A stretch of 64,000 nt of DNA from Anastrepha obliqua. Lineage: Eukaryota > Arthropoda > Insecta > Diptera > Tephritidae. The DNA lies in NCBI RefSeq assembly GCF_027943255.1, contig NC_072895.1:37608001-37672000 (forward strand), read 5' to 3'. A program made the position numbers and the translations under genes. The notes under the pieces were generated by a model. That model searched no databases and was not told the origin of the DNA. It was given only the letters and a program-made list of their open reading frames with translations. Shown here piece after piece: positions 45,224 through 56,904 of this stretch; positions within the stretch are counted from its first letter, which is position 1, and every line of letters starts with the position of its first letter.

Positions 45224-48200
45224 CTGTAATGAAAGAGTTTATTTTAGTAATTATATGTGGAAATGTAATTCGATTTTAAATACAGTTATGAACTAAATTT
45301 TCAAAAATCTAGTATCTATTGTTGTTTATTCATATTTCCAAGGACCGTTTTTTCATCTGAAAAATTGAGTGCGTTTTGCTAACCGAGACGATAAATTGTT
45401 TTTCACTCACATTTGACTCTATTCGTGTTTTGGAGCTTGGACTTTGTGGAATCATTCGACAGTTTATAACGTATCTTATTGCAAAATATAGTAGACTTTA
45501 AGCATTTGTACTAATATATTATATCACCTCAAATCAAATATAATTTGCGCACCCCATTTTACGACGACTCTTGGCGTGTACTCGGTAAACAATTTGTAAC
45601 AAATATACTTTTATTTATTATTTTATTTTAATTAATTACTTTGTTTTGTTTTATTTATATTTATTTTATTTTAGAAATTTAGCCTTCATAAAATTGTATC
45701 AAGAAACAAAAATAAAATTTTATGTAGACAAAAAAATTACTATAAACAAAAAATTAATTAAAGGTAATAAAAAATTAAGAGCAAAATTAATTCGTTTACA
45801 ACTTTATTTATTTATTTTATTTTAGAAATTTAGCTTTCATAAAATTGTATAAAAAACCAAAAATTAAATTTTATAGAAAAAAATTTATTTATTTCATTTT
45901 AGAAACTTTAACTTTCATAAAATATTTTTTTTTATAAATAAGAACAAAATTATTAATTTAAAGCTTTATTTATTTGTTTTATTTTAGAAACTTAGCTTAA
46001 TAAAATTGTATAAAAAAATAAATTATATAAAAAAAATATTAAAAACAAAAAATTAATAAAATTTTATATGAAACAATAAGGAGCAAATCAATTCATTTAC
46101 AACTTTATTTATTTTATTTAAAAAAATAGGCTTTCTCAAAATTGTATTATATAAAAAAAACAAAAAAAAATTAAAAAAAAAAATTATTACAAAACAAAAA
46201 ATTAATGAAATTGTATAAAAAAATAGGGAGCAAAATTATTCATTTAAAGCTTTACTTATTTGTTTCATTTTAGAAAATTGCAGAAAAAAACAATAATTAA
46301 ATTTTATAAAAAATATTAAAAACAAAAATTTAATAAAATTTTATATGCAACAATAAGGAACAAAATCAATTCATTTACAACTTTATTTATTTATTTTATT
46401 TTGGAAACTTAGCTTTCATAAATATTTACAAAAAAAAACCAAAATAAAATGTTATATAAAAACAACTATTTAAAAAAATTAATGAAATTTTATAAAAAAA
46501 AATAAAGAGCAAAACTAACTAATTTACTTATTTATTTATTTTGTTTTAAAAATTAAGTTCTTATAAAATTGTATAAAAAAACATAAAATTAAATTTTATA
46601 TAAAAGAACGAATTATTAACAAAACATTAATAAAATTGTATAGAAAAATTAATTCATTTACAATTTTATTCATTTATTTTATTTGTGAAATTCGGCTTTC
46701 ATAAAATTGCATAAAAAAATTATTATAAAAAAAAATATTAATAACAAAAAACTGAGTAAAATTAAGTTATTTACAGATTTTTCTTAAAAGATACGTGTGT
46801 ATACTCAAAAAATTTAACTCTTCATTTATTTTTCAGTGAAATATGTAAGTATCAAGATTTAACTGCTTTCAACGTTTCAAGAACATTCCATCTGCAACTC
46901 ATCTTATTGATCTGCTCGTTTCGAGGTGATCTAATATTTCACACTTTTTTTAACCCTTTACCGCAAACGGTCCCATATATGGTATTTCAGTTTTGATTTT
47001 ATTTTATTTTCAAATTAGATATTATTAAATAGTTCAAACTATTTTGATCCATTAACAAATATATTTAGCAATAATAAAACGCAAAATAATGTCTATGATT
47101 TTATGACATTTCGAAATAAGCCCACTTTTTTGCAAGTGGGTGAAAAACAGAATAAAGTGCTAGTGATTCATTTTGAAAAACGGTAACAAAGTAAAACGTA
47201 AGTATTTTTTGACAAAAAAAATAATTTCATGGAGTCGATATACTCATTTTTTTCGACGGATAATAATTTTTCCGCTGTTTTCTATACTTTACAGATCATT
47301 TTTATGTATAGTTTCGTAAAAAAAGAACCAAAATATAAAACTTGTTCATTATTTTATGAATTTATAAGTGTTGCACGCGGTTTAAAAAACAATCGTAATT
47401 GGAAACAGATTGTTGTGCTTATTGGCCACCCGATAATGTAACTGTAATGTCTAGAATTTCATCCAAATTTATCATTGAAATTCAAGGCATTGGACATCTA
47501 AAGATAATTAGTTTATTGCATTTGCACTGTATATTCGACCTTATTATTCCCACGCGACATTTTTTATTATTGTAATTGAATGAGTTTGTGTGCGACTACC
47601 ATTGGGTTGCCCCGGCTTCCAAACCCACTATGGGCATGAAACATCAAATGATAGAAAAGGTTTTGCAATATCGGCCGCCCCTCCATAGGAAATGACAGAT
47701 ATCTGAGTGTATTTCTGCCATGAAAGTGCTACTCATGAAAAAAACGTCTGCCGTCCGGAGGCGGCATAAAACCGTAGGTCCCTGCTGGTTTAATATTTTT
47801 TATTATATTTACTATTATAAATATTCAGTAAGCAATTTTTTTTTATAAAAAAAGTAAAATTAAAAGCAAATTAAAATGATATTTTGACATTTTGTCGGAT
47901 TTTTGACGTTCAGCTTAGTTTCTTCAAGCATATTTTTAATAGCTGTCCAATATCAACGAAAAATACAAAACAAATACAGTGCCAGTGGCAAGCATTGAAG
48001 AAATCGCACCTAAGACCACTGAAACAGCAGCTTTCGTATAAAATCCGAATCATTCTATGTATTATAGTATAATCAGCTTGCGTGGCAAACGGAATGACAT
48101 ATTTTCACAAGCTCATGCCCTTGTTTCAGCAAAAATATTGTACATGAAACTAAAGTTCGTTAGCTTGAACTGGCAAGTAAACAAGAAATCAGCGCTGACC

Positions 48201-51200
48201 TGAGATAACTGATTGTTTGTTGTTGCTTTTGGAGCAGTGGTGATACTCGTATATAATACGGCAAATGCTGTCAACGCTCAACATCTAATACAGAGGTTTC
48301 ATATTCAGAAATCTATAAATACCTATTGGCAAGGCTGAAGTAAAAAGCAGCAGAAAAAAATACTTAACAGAATTACGAGATCCGTTGCTGTTGTTGTTAT
48401 AACAGCAAAAAAAATCGTTAATCATTTTTTAGGGAATGCTGCTGAAGTGACAGTCCTTGGCCGGATTTAAATCCAGCTTGTGCCGGTAACGAACAACCGA
48501 CAGTCGTGGCAACTGTAAAGAGACTTAAACGCCTTTTTATTGAAAAGCGACATAAAACCAAAAGGCTGGAGCGCAGAGTTTGAGCTAAAAGCTAAATTTA
48601 CTACTCATATAAATCAAATTTATATTCTTTAATTTGTTTCAAATTTTATATAAAACTGGAATATTCTGTATATTTATACATCTTCCCTTAGTTCGCATGA
48701 ATATAAAAATACTTACAAGTATCCGCTGTGGAGGTATCTGGTGTATCAGTGACATACTCCGCACTTATTTCGTCTATGGGGTTGGTATAACTGTAAAATA
48801 TCACAAATCTTAATTTGCTGTATGAACTTTTTTTAAGTCATAAATTTTACTTAGCAGATAAATTCGGTACGTCATAGTGATGTTCAGAAACTCCACAACT
48901 TATGATGTGATCATTGGACATAAATCTGTGATCCGAACTGGGGTAATCGTAATTGGCATTTGTGGTTTCAACATTGATTCCCTTCTTATTTATTCCTTGG
49001 ACATAATCAGAGTTCATATCTGCAATAAGATTTTTATACTAAAACAGGAAAATAGCAGCAAATAATCATTTCTTACTGGTTCTGGTCATATTATAATGGG
49101 AATTAATAGATAAATTTCGCCGTGCATAGTAAATCAGAGCGGCTCCAAATGCAATACAGACAGTAATAACGAACGCTAAGCCAAGATAAAGAGTCCAATC
49201 GAAGCCTTGAGATGGGAATTAGAAATAGAAAATGTTTTTTGTTTAATAATAAATAGTTTTTCGATAGTCTTACCATCCTTGCCAATTAGGCAATGCTCTC
49301 CACGACATTCAGCTGTTTGAATATCTTTGCCAGAACATTGAATCTTTCCGAACCCCAGTCCACCAACGCCGTTATTGTTAGCATTCGCTATGTTTACTGA
49401 TAGCACTGAATCTTCAATGCTTTCAACACTCAAATCGTCCGAAGCAGGAAAAACGCATCTTCGTCGGCGAAGTTGGATGCAGTCGGAAGAACACGAACTC
49501 CACTCACTCCACGGCGTCCATCTGCCTACTGAAAATAAATATATTTCTTAGTATTTTTGTTTTTTTTTTAAAGGCAAATGCAGAAGGTCCTAAAATACGA
49601 TCGACTACCGAGCATAAGTGAGTACACAAATGAACATAGAACTGTAAGAAATCTAAGATTCGCGAAGCTCAAGATATTTCAGTGAGTTAAAAGAAAGCTA
49701 ATGTTTTCTCAAAATAACAGAATACAAATGTATATGGATTGTTGCATGAACACTACCGGAAATTAGAGATATTCCCTTAATTAGGGATATTTTCCTTCAA
49801 AACCAGGACAGACATCCGTTTTTATACATATCTATATTCCTAATTATTTGTGTGTAAGTGCAAATTTCTAAATCGATAATATAGAGAGGTACCCAAGAGT
49901 AGTCAGTGCGAAATTTGTGGCATGTATCTAAATATCGGCAGACTTCAGCAACTCTATAAATTATAATATAAATTAGGAAAATCATAAACTTCGGAATTTA
50001 TTCGCTTGCAAGGGATAAATAATTCGTTCCTAATTAATGCGGCTGCCGTAGCCGATTGTGTTGGCGCGTAACTACCACTCAAAAGTGCGTAGGTTCGAAT
50101 CTTCGTGCATGAAACATTTATAGAGACGTTTTTTCTAATAGCGGCAAACCTCTGAGTGTACTCCTGTCCCGAAAATGCTCCTCCATCTGCCGTTCGGGGT
50201 CGGTTTTAAACTGTAGGTCCCTCCATTTGTGGAATAACATCAGACGCACACCACAAATAGGAGGAGGAGCTCGTTATATATATAGTGGATAGATAGATTA
50301 CTTCGAAGCTTGAACTTCGACCTCATGGTTGTTGTTGTTGTTGTTATTATACAATAGCAGCTTACTAAACCCGAGGAAAGGGGTATTAGGTGAGTGGGCT
50401 TGATGGGGCATGTAAAAAGGTGGTTAGTATCGTACGCAGTGTCTTCGCATGCTAACATATGTTTTATATGTCGGAGTCACTGGATAGGTAGGAGTTTAGT
50501 CTGCTACAGTATTCAGAACGTAATTGTGCCAAGGTAGCGCGAGTCTCCCGGGGTAGCCGGAGCTCTTCATCTGCTGTGGGTGATGGTTGGATTCAGATTA
50601 CGGCATTCGGAGGTGGGGAGTTTAGGTGGTTAGTGTTTTCCGATGGATGTCGTTGAGTGTACGCGTATGGCTAAGCACTGTCCGGTCCAGTAGTTGTCGG
50701 TTAGTTTTGTCCTAGATCTCGGATGAGATGCCTCCTCACGTGCCTGGGGGAGGCGGCTCTGGTTCAAGCAGGTGTCTACATGAGTAAAACGTGCGGTAGC
50801 AACCGAGTAGAAACTGTTTGCTGAGCAGCTTGTTTTTCTCCTTGACAGGGAGCATCTGTGCCTCATTATGTAGGTGTTGTAGGGGGGCATCAGAAGGTAT
50901 CCCATTGCTTTCCTAATATCAATGTTTTGGTATGTCTGGAGCTTTGTAAAATAACCCGGTCTAGTGCACCGACCTCGTGGTCTTTTGTGTCCTCTGCTCA
51001 TCTCAGTATCTCATCCAGTACTTTATAATTAATAACATTTAAAATTTTTAGCAGAATACTTACGTTTCTTACTTGATAATGGATCATATCCGTCTGCTGT
51101 TACAATTTGTGTCTCCTCTATTTATTTCAGAAAAAGTGATTAGCAAAACTGTAAGAAAAACTAAGTGAAAATAGTACCTGGACATGATATGCAATCAGCA

Positions 51201-53409
51201 GATTTTTGGACTTGTGCACCAGAGCAAAGCGAGCCGCCGTTCAAGGGAATCGGGTTATTACAAAAACGAACTCTTTTTCGACCCTGACTTAGTTTCCCGG
51301 AGCATTTGCATTCCCTCCAAGGACTCCAGGAGCTCCATCCTCCATTTACTAAGAAAAATAAAATGGATATTAGGTATAAAGAATTTAACTAAAAATTTGT
51401 GTCATTCAATTTCAAGCGCAAATTTACCGTAGACGATTAGAACTGCTGAGTCTGATATCCGTTTACCAGCAACATTCTCGGCACTGCATGTGTAGTTTGC
51501 CATATCCTGCATATTAGAAACGCAAACGTTAGTAATTTGTTAAGCGTAATAACATTCATTTGGAGTATATAAAGTTTTTGGTACCTGTAAAGATACAATA
51601 TCGAAAGTGATGGTAGTGCCATCGATAGATATAGCAATTCCGTGATCATTAGAAACTGTCAACGGATTATTGTTTTTGAACCATGTTATTTTCGGTTCGG
51701 GAAATGCACCAGGAGGATCACAATGTAATTCAGCTTTGGAACCAAGTTCAACCTTTAGGGAGGTGGGTGACGTAGTAAAATGCTTCCTAATATCTGAAAG
51801 ATCAAAAATAGTGCTAATTAATGCATTGAATAGTTGATGCTTCGTATAATTTCACTGCGAAAACAAAGACTAAATTATAAATCATGTGAATACTACATTA
51901 ATAAAGCCCATATGACGCCATGATTGAGCCAGCTGATTGATAGTGTATGCGCTGGTTGTGATGATTGTGTCAGCATGTGATGCACAATTGTGAATTTCGC
52001 TCACTGGAGAAGAACTTTTCAAGTAGTAAACATCACTCGATATGATTTCTAAAGAAACAAATCTCGCTACTGGCTTTTTAACCATTTCTCCATTCAAACA
52101 AGCTTTTTCCTTTTCCTGATGATGAAAAACGGTTCACTAGACAGGGCTAGTTTACTGGGGCGGCAGCCCTAAGTCGGGAAAAACACGAGTCATTCCGGTA
52201 ACGTAGAACCGGCTGCCGTGGGAATGTTTTCCGTTTCCTAGCCTTCTAAAATTTCTCTTCAAGGCAATAGTAGTGAGAATTACCGCACAAATTTTACCTA
52301 CAACGATCTTCTCCGCGCACTTTTGCTAAAAAATATACAATACAAGTCTGCTGGTGCAGTATGTGAATCGCACAATATCTTAATGGCGCCAGCATAAAGA
52401 TCCGAAAATGGTTTGGCGAATGCTGCTGGAGTGACAGTCACTGGCCGGATACAAATCCGGGTCGTTCCGGTAACGTAGTACCGAATGTTATGGGAACGAC
52501 ACTGCTTCTACATACTTAATGCAAAAACAAAAAGAACTTACATGCAATACTTATAGTAGCTGCTTGACTTTTAGCAACACCACGTGACGACCAAGCTTGA
52601 CATTCACACTTGAAAGGACCCTTGCCAAAATATTCATCTACCAAATCGCGGTGTATGGTAGCAGTTACTTCTTCCACGTGAACACCAGTATGAGGGTCGA
52701 CATGCTTGTCATGCGTTGACGGCGGAGGCTGAGAACTACCACTGCATTTGAAGAGTAACTAAATTAAATAAATATTTTTAATTAATTATGCGTTAATTTA
52801 TTGAGAAATATCATCGAAAACTACCTGGAGTGCATGCGCAGCTTTGCACTTGAGAACAGCCGGTCGATTCTTTATGACATAAACATTTTCTGGTTCGGTT
52901 AAAAATATTGGCAAAGCGTTGCCAGATTCAGCTGTATTAAGTTTCGACAATATGGTACCAGATGACCGCTCTTCATATTCCACATTTTCGTATTTGGGTA
53001 ATTCATCGTTGTTATTGGTCGTATTAATATCTTCATAAGCGCGTATCTCACTCTGTGCTTGGCTAGTAGACTCTACAATTACTTTTTCTTTTCGATGTAT
53101 AGGCTCCGTAACATGTGTTGGCCTCTCGTTGCCGTGGAATGTTATATCAGATTCTATTGAAAACTCTACATTTTCCCGATCGAAACCACTGTCGAAAACG
53201 CGTGATGATTTGGGCAGCACTACCTCTGAATTATTTAAAGAGCCATTTTCCTGGTTTCTTAAATATTTATTAAACTTTTCTGTTAGAGGCAAGTTGTGAT
53301 TGCGCTGCTCGGGGATTAAGTCAGTGGCGTGTTGTAGATTTGCCACTACCACAATCTTAAAACCCAATAAGAAAGCGATAAGAATATCACACTTTCTGAG
53401 TTTTATCAT
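43887..53409 (-). CDS. unc-5: netrin receptor UNC-5, 11 coding exons
   Basis: UNC-5 receptors bind netrin at the plasma membrane of neurons and other migrating cells and mediate repulsive guidance. My joined model, minus strand, is 53409-52825, 52758-52542, 51793-51585, 51506-51428, 51348-51178, 51117-51064, 49528-49274, 49205-49077, 49019-48851, 48790-48717, 45223-43887. All introns are GT-AG. The sum is 3279 bp, 1092 residues plus TGA. Domains: signal peptide about 1-24, Ig about 165-268, Ig 268-363, TSP1 366-420, TSP1 440-520, membrane helix about 528-550, ZU5 about 652-755, UPA about 800-946, death domain about 1007-1086. The start ATG has an in-frame TGA four codons upstream. Exon order, domain order and length agree with insect UNC-5 proteins; the exact ends come from my reading of splice signals, not from transcripts. 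Confidence 0.95.
45600..46775. repeat. AT-rich minisatellite in unc-5 intron 10
   Basis: A unit with TTCATTTACAACTTTATTTA, TATTTTAGAAA, TTCATAAAATTGTATAAAAA and AATTAATAAAATTTTATA recurs about eight times. Starts lie near 45791, 45951, 46091, 46239, 46370, 46518 and 46649, a period of about 130-160 bp. Copies are diverged and gapped. It lies inside the largest unc-5 intron, which otherwise has no coding content. Confidence 0.75.
47580..47795 (+). mobile_element. tRNA-derived SINE, copy 5, in unc-5 intron 10
   Basis: A decayed head (GTGCGACTACCATTGGGTTG) is followed by the body blocks TCTGAGTGTATTTCTGCCAT, GTCTGCCGTCCGGAGGCGGC and AAACCGTAGGTCCCTG. The distal end is missing. It is antisense to unc-5. 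Confidence 0.75.
48377..48510 (-). mobile_element. dispersed repeat with (CAA)n end, copy 2, in unc-5 intron 10
   Basis: Plus-strand blocks GTTGCTGTTGTTGTTATA, GGGAATGCTGCTGAAGTGAC, GGCCGGATTTAAATCCAGC and GCCGGTAACG match 27821-27955 in reverse orientation. Confidence 0.65.
48717..48790 (-). CDS. unc-5: unc-5 exon 10: cytoplasmic linker
   Basis: Residues 623-647 plus one base: NYTNPIDEISAEYVTDTPDT. This short acidic exon connects the juxtamembrane region to ZU5. Both splice sites are good (TTTTACAG and GTAAGT). It precedes the 3.5-kb intron 10. Confidence 0.8.
48851..49019 (-). CDS. unc-5: unc-5 exon 9: juxtamembrane cytoplasmic region
   Basis: Residues 567-622 plus two bases, reading NMNSDYVQGINKKG, then YDYPSSDHRFM and EHHYDVPNL, with several Tyr in phosphorylation-like contexts. 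I used the AG at 49020-49021; an earlier AG upstream would give a stop. Confidence 0.8.
49077..49205 (-). CDS. unc-5: unc-5 exon 8: transmembrane segment
   Basis: Residues 524-566. The segment LYLGLAFVITVCIAFGAALI is followed by YYARR, a single helix with a basic stop-transfer sequence on the cytoplasmic side. The donor is GTAAGA, and intron 8 is 57 bp. Confidence 0.9.
49274..49528 (-). CDS. unc-5: unc-5 exon 7: second thrombospondin type 1 domain
   Basis: Residues 439-523. It begins GRWTPWSEWSSCSSDCIQLR, then RRRRCVFPA, and ends KDIQTAECRGEHC. Between the Cys pairs lies an Asn/Gly-rich insert (IANANNNGVGGLGFG). The exon is symmetrical, phase 1 at both ends. Confidence 0.9.
50038..50285 (+). 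mobile_element. tRNA-derived SINE, copy 6, in unc-5 intron 6
   Basis: The head GGCTGCCGTAGCCGATTGTG and box B AGGTTCGAATCTTCG are both visible. They are followed by TTTCTAATAGCGGC, CTGCCGTTCGGGGTCGG, CTGTAGGTCCCTCCATTTG and CACACCACAAATAGGAGGAG. A TATATA tail ends at about 50285. A stretch after the AATAGCGGC block is deleted. Confidence 0.85.
50300..51010 (-). mobile_element. non-LTR retrotransposon C-terminus and (CAA)n tail, in unc-5 intron 6
   Basis: On the minus strand the frames give HLHNEAQMLPVKEKNKLLSK, then QFLLGCYR, and a zinc-type tail TAYDTNHLFTCPIKPTHL near 50440-50390. An AACAACAACAACAACAACC tract ends the element near 50325. These blocks are the C-terminal part of a jockey/I-type polymerase protein widespread in flies. 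It has several stops. Its upper end lies about 55 bp from unc-5 exon 6. Confidence 0.8.
51064..51117 (-). CDS. unc-5: unc-5 exon 6: linker between TSP1 domains
   Basis: A 54-bp phase-1 exon encoding EETQIVTADGYDPLSSKK. The next AG two bases on would give an immediate stop in frame, so I chose the first AG. Being a multiple of three with the same phase at both ends, it could be skipped without frameshift. Confidence 0.75.
51178..51348 (-). CDS. unc-5: unc-5 exon 5: first thrombospondin type 1 domain
   Basis: Residues 364-420 plus one base. GGWSSWSPWRECKCSG carries the layered Trp residues; RKRVRFCNN, GGSLCSG and ADCISCP supply the Arg layer and the Cys set of a TSP1 repeat. Confidence 0.9.
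51428..51506 (-). CDS. unc-5: unc-5 exon 4: Ig2, second part
   Basis: Residues 338-363 plus one base. DMANYTCSAENVAGKR is the classical Ig F-strand Y-x-C followed by an N-x-G turn, closing the second Ig domain. Confidence 0.9.
51585..51793 (-). CDS. unc-5: unc-5 exon 3: Ig2, first part
   Basis: Residues 268-337. It reads YIRKHF, VELGSKAELHCDPPGAFPEP with the first Ig2 Cys, and ITWFKNN with the core Trp. It starts in phase 1 and ends in phase 0 before GTACC. Confidence 0.9.
52135..52500. mobile_element. two pieces of a dispersed repeat in unc-5 intron 2
   Basis: The first piece (52135-52228) reads CACTAGACAGGGCTAG, GGGGCGGCAGCCCTAAGTCG and ATTCCGGTAACGTAGAACCG. The second (52408-52500) reads AATGCTGCTGGAGTGACAGT, CCGGATACAAATCCGGGTCG and TTCCGGTAACGTAGTACCG. 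The first matches 56513-56569, the second matches 27821 and 48377. The second piece lies about 40 bp from the exon 2 donor. Confidence 0.65.
52542..52758 (-). CDS. unc-5: unc-5 exon 2: rest of Ig1
   Basis: Residues 196-267 plus the first base of 268. It reads LLFKCSGSS, VEEVTATIHRDLVDEYFG and FKCECQAWSSRGVAKSQAAT; the last block is highly characteristic of UNC-5 Ig1. The donor is GTAAGT. Intron 1 is only 66 bp. Confidence 0.9.
52825..53409 (-). CDS. unc-5: unc-5 exon 1: signal peptide and start of Ig1
   Basis: It encodes residues 1-195 and ends in phase 0 at CAG before GTAGTT. The first 24 residues are a basic start and hydrophobic core (ILIAFLLGFKIVVVANL) fitting a signal peptide. About 140 polar, apparently unstructured residues follow. 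Ig1 begins near LPIFLTEPENVYV at residue 166 and its first Cys is in VLKCKA. Confidence 0.9.
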
Positions 53410-54825
53410 TATTAATTTGAATCAGATCCACTTCTTCAAACGCCAATTTTTTCCGCAATGTAAATAAGTTTGAAAATCTGCAATTATAAACGTTCATATG
53501 AATGTAGGTATGTATATGAAATACTACGTTTAATAGAATAGTAGATTGGTAGAGTGTTTAATAGTAGTGTGGAGAGAATACAGAAGGTGGCGACGTCCTG
53601 CTCATGCAATAAACAAATAAAAACCTGAAATTTAGAAAATCTGTAGTAGAAAAATGTAAAAGAAAAGAAAGTAACATAAGTAAGTGCACAGGTTAGATCA
53701 CAGTAAAATTTGTAATTATCTTTTTTCACCTTTTTTGAAATGCGCGCCATAAAAACTTGTTGCTCTAAGAGAGGTACATAAATATCCCAAAAATTACATG
53801 AACGCAAAACTTGTAAAACATCCTAAATATACCGAGATCTGAGCGTAAATAAACAATTTCTTATGCTACTTTGTTTTCATTTAAACTTTTCCCTACAGAT
53901 ATTTAAAAATTCTACTTTTTATTGTTTTTAAACCGTCGTTTTTCTTACTGGTAAATTCTTACAAGCAAAAAATTATGCAGTAAACTTACAATTTCTCCTC
54001 AAAATGAAGTGCTACTTTGTGCTCTCAATTTCCCCTTTATTGCCAGTTTTTTTGGATAAAAGAACGCTAATGCTTGATAGTTAGTAACAATTGGTACAAA
54101 CTATCGCATGCAAGAACACTTCTATTGCGTTCAAAACCATTCAACGCTCACTCATTTTGTATCATGAATAAGCGGACGCCCATCTTCTTTCCTAATACAT
54201 ATACATATGTATGCATGTATGTATGTATGTATATGTGTATAAGTTATTTTCAATTGTGCAGGAAATATTGCAATTAATAAAACAACAATTACAGATACAC
54301 ATTCATACATACGCATATGTATAAATACCTAGTCACAAATAATTTATTCAAGTCATACACAAGCCTTTCCAGATAAGTTAATAAGTGTACGTAGAAATAC
54401 ACGTATTCAAGCATATTTATATACGAGTATACGTATGTTTGTATGTATGTATGTTTATACAGAAACATATAGGAGCCGATGCGAGTGTGGCCTTTCTTAC
54501 ATGTAGGATACACATTCATACATTCAGCGGCTATGATCGCGGCTTGAATGTAAACTTCGAATGTCAAAACTAAAAGGGACTTTCAAAACTACTAATTGCT
54601 TATAAAAAAATGCAAAAAGAAACCCTCCCATGCAAATGCTTTGTGAAAGCATTAGTATATGCTCAGCCTAAATGAACCTTTCGACTAATAGATGTTCATC
54701 CGTTAACCGCCAGCAATCGCCGGACACTATTAGGCCCAGTTTTTCAGCGCTAGTTTAACTACGGTTAATTTTTAAACTGACTTCAAGCCACCAAAATTGG
54801 GCGTTTAAACTTAGTTAAGACTGCT
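53410..54825. other. upstream of unc-5 exon 1; no gene seen
   Basis: It presumably holds 5' UTR or first-intron sequence of unc-5, but I could not identify a promoter or non-coding exon. TATG microsatellites occur near 54200-54235 and 54420-54455. Confidence 0.4.
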
Positions 54826-54829
54826 TACA

Positions 54830-55790
54830 TAAGTGTAAGATTGGTTGAAATGACACTTTGAAAAAGCGAAAACCGCATAAGTGATCCACTTGCCTCAACT
54901 TTATTCTTGTTTGCCCTGGAGGAGATTACGCAGATGTCTGGTAAATGCCTGAACGGCACTAAAATGGTAAAATCATCGCAAATTCTATCATTCGCGGATG
55001 GCATCGATCTAATATGCAGGAGTACTGCAGCTTTGAAAAAGGATTTTCTAAAACTTGAGAACGCAGCCAGAAGCTTGAGCCTCCGCATAAAAGAATCGAA
55101 AAACAAAATTTTTTTGCACTGGTAAAGTTCCGAATGAATATAAGTCTATCATGTTGATCGACAGTTACACTTTTGAGCAGGTGGCATCGTTCAAATATCT
55201 TGGATCTATCATCTCTGCGGACGCAAAAGCCAAACAAGAACTGGGTGCTTCGCTGGAAAAGTGGTATGATTTTCATTTTTTTCTAAGCAATAGTTAGGCC
55301 TTGTGTTACTTGTGCTTCTGAAACCTGGGAGATGATAATGGCGCATGAAGAAAAGCTTAATATATTTGAGCGAAAAATTTTACACCGCATTCTTGGGCCG
55401 GTGCAGATAGATCACACCAACTATCCCCTTTGAATGATTGGGTCAGCTAAACAACTTCCAAATCGCCAACTGTAACAAGCTTCAGCATCTGAAGTGGGCT
55501 AGACATGTTCTGAGGATGAACCCAAACGAAATTGCAAAATCTACAATAGTAAGCTGTATGTGCCTTATAATAGGCACCGTCCAAGGAAAACCTGGATTGA
55601 TAGAGTTAATGACGATGGCAACACCTTTGGACTGGAAAACTAGAGGATGTCTGCAAAGGATCGAGATTCTTGGTCGAAGCCAAGCCAAGCTTCAACTAGG
55701 ACAGACACGCAAACATGTACCTATGATGATGAAACTTAGTTTAACTGCAAAGCAGAGATAAACTTTCACCGACTTTTTACTCGCTGTTAC
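54830..55790 (+). mobile_element. RTE-like reverse transcriptase relic
   Basis: The frame at 54907-55125 gives LSFADGIDLICRSTAALKKD, a degraded catalytic FADD/YADD box, followed by LKLENAARSLSLRIKESKNK. Later frames give FKYLGSI-like sequence near 55190, FERKILHRI near 55370, and LKWARHVLRMNPNEIAKSTI (55488-55550), the C-terminal WxGHVxRM block. Catalytic DD is DG here and several frameshifts intervene, so it is dead. Confidence 0.8.
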
Positions 55791-55794
55791 TAGA

Positions 55795-56510
55795 CACTAT
55801 CGGAACCTAACCGAACTGCTAAATGGAATCTTGTAAATTTCTATTTTTAATCATAGAAATTTGTGAAAAAGATCAGGAAATATTTTTAAATTAACAAATC
55901 TAAACTTATGACAAATAATTAAACTTATTACTTATCTATTTCATGGGCAAATAGAAAAATTGTTCGATAGGGGTTCCAATCATTGGCATCAGTTGTATTA
56001 GTGCGAAAAAGCAAAACGATGATTTTATTAGCCGATCAAAAGTTCCAACAAAATTTGGAATATATGTATTTACCAAAGTTTGAGTGCCGGACGAAAAATT
56101 AACCAGATGATTCCAGTTTATTTTGCTCATTCGGATTATTAATACTGGCCCATGTGCTTCGATCGGTACATTCATCGATTTTTTTGACCAATCTTTTGTT
56201 TTGGACCACAAAGTAGATAATTACTAATCCAATAATATCCAATTAGAACACATCATTTTTTTTCTTTTTGAGGATACCTATATGTTTTTTTTTTTTTTTT
56301 TTTGAAAAATAGTTTGGTCTTTGCATATACTTATGTACATATACCTAATTATAGTGGCCTCTAATAATTATTAGGGACTGCTGACGGAATTGCTGAAAAT
56401 TGGGGAAGCTTGTAGGTTACAAATCTCAGATTTCTCTTTTTAGGGCAATATCGTTATTCTTTCGGTTAGCCAAGCTGCAATATTATTTATAATTTTAGGG
56501 TGATATACGA
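55795..56510. other. AT-rich stretch, nothing recognised
   Basis: An open frame at 55936-56211 (minus) has no motif I recognise. A poly(T) run lies near 56287. Confidence 0.45.
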
Positions 56511-56512
56511 TA

Positions 56513-56569
56513 CACTAGACAGGGCTAGTGTACTGGGGCGGCAGCCCTTGGTCGAGAAAAACCCGAGTT
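56513..56569. mobile_element. dispersed repeat fragment
   Basis: CACTAGACAGGGCTAGTGTA, then CTGGGGCGGCAGCCCTTGGT and AAAAACCCGAGTT match 52135-52190. GGGCGGCAGCCC is itself nearly palindromic. Confidence 0.7.
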
Positions 56570-56904
56570 ATAATTTTAGTTTCATTTATTATTAAATTAT
56601 TGAATTTTACTTATGTATTTTAATATAAGTAATTATAATATTAATTTTAATTGAATATTATTAAATATTACTTTATATTAGTATTGCCTTCTATATCATT
56701 TTAATGTTATTTTTGCATCTCTATTTGAAAAAACTTTAAAATTTAGTCAAATATTTTTTATAAAATACCGTTATTTTCATTGGTAATAATTTGAACATAA
56801 CTGCTGTCGGGTTCAGTATAATACGACATGGCCAATTTTAGACAAAGTACGGGAACAACCTTTATAAATCCCAATATTCCAGAAATAAAATTTTTGCGAT
56901 TATT

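Noticed and set aside
46956..47000. Left end of a piggyBac-like element (TTAACCCTTTACCGC)
   Set aside because: I found no matching GGGTTAA right end or inverted partner within a plausible distance.
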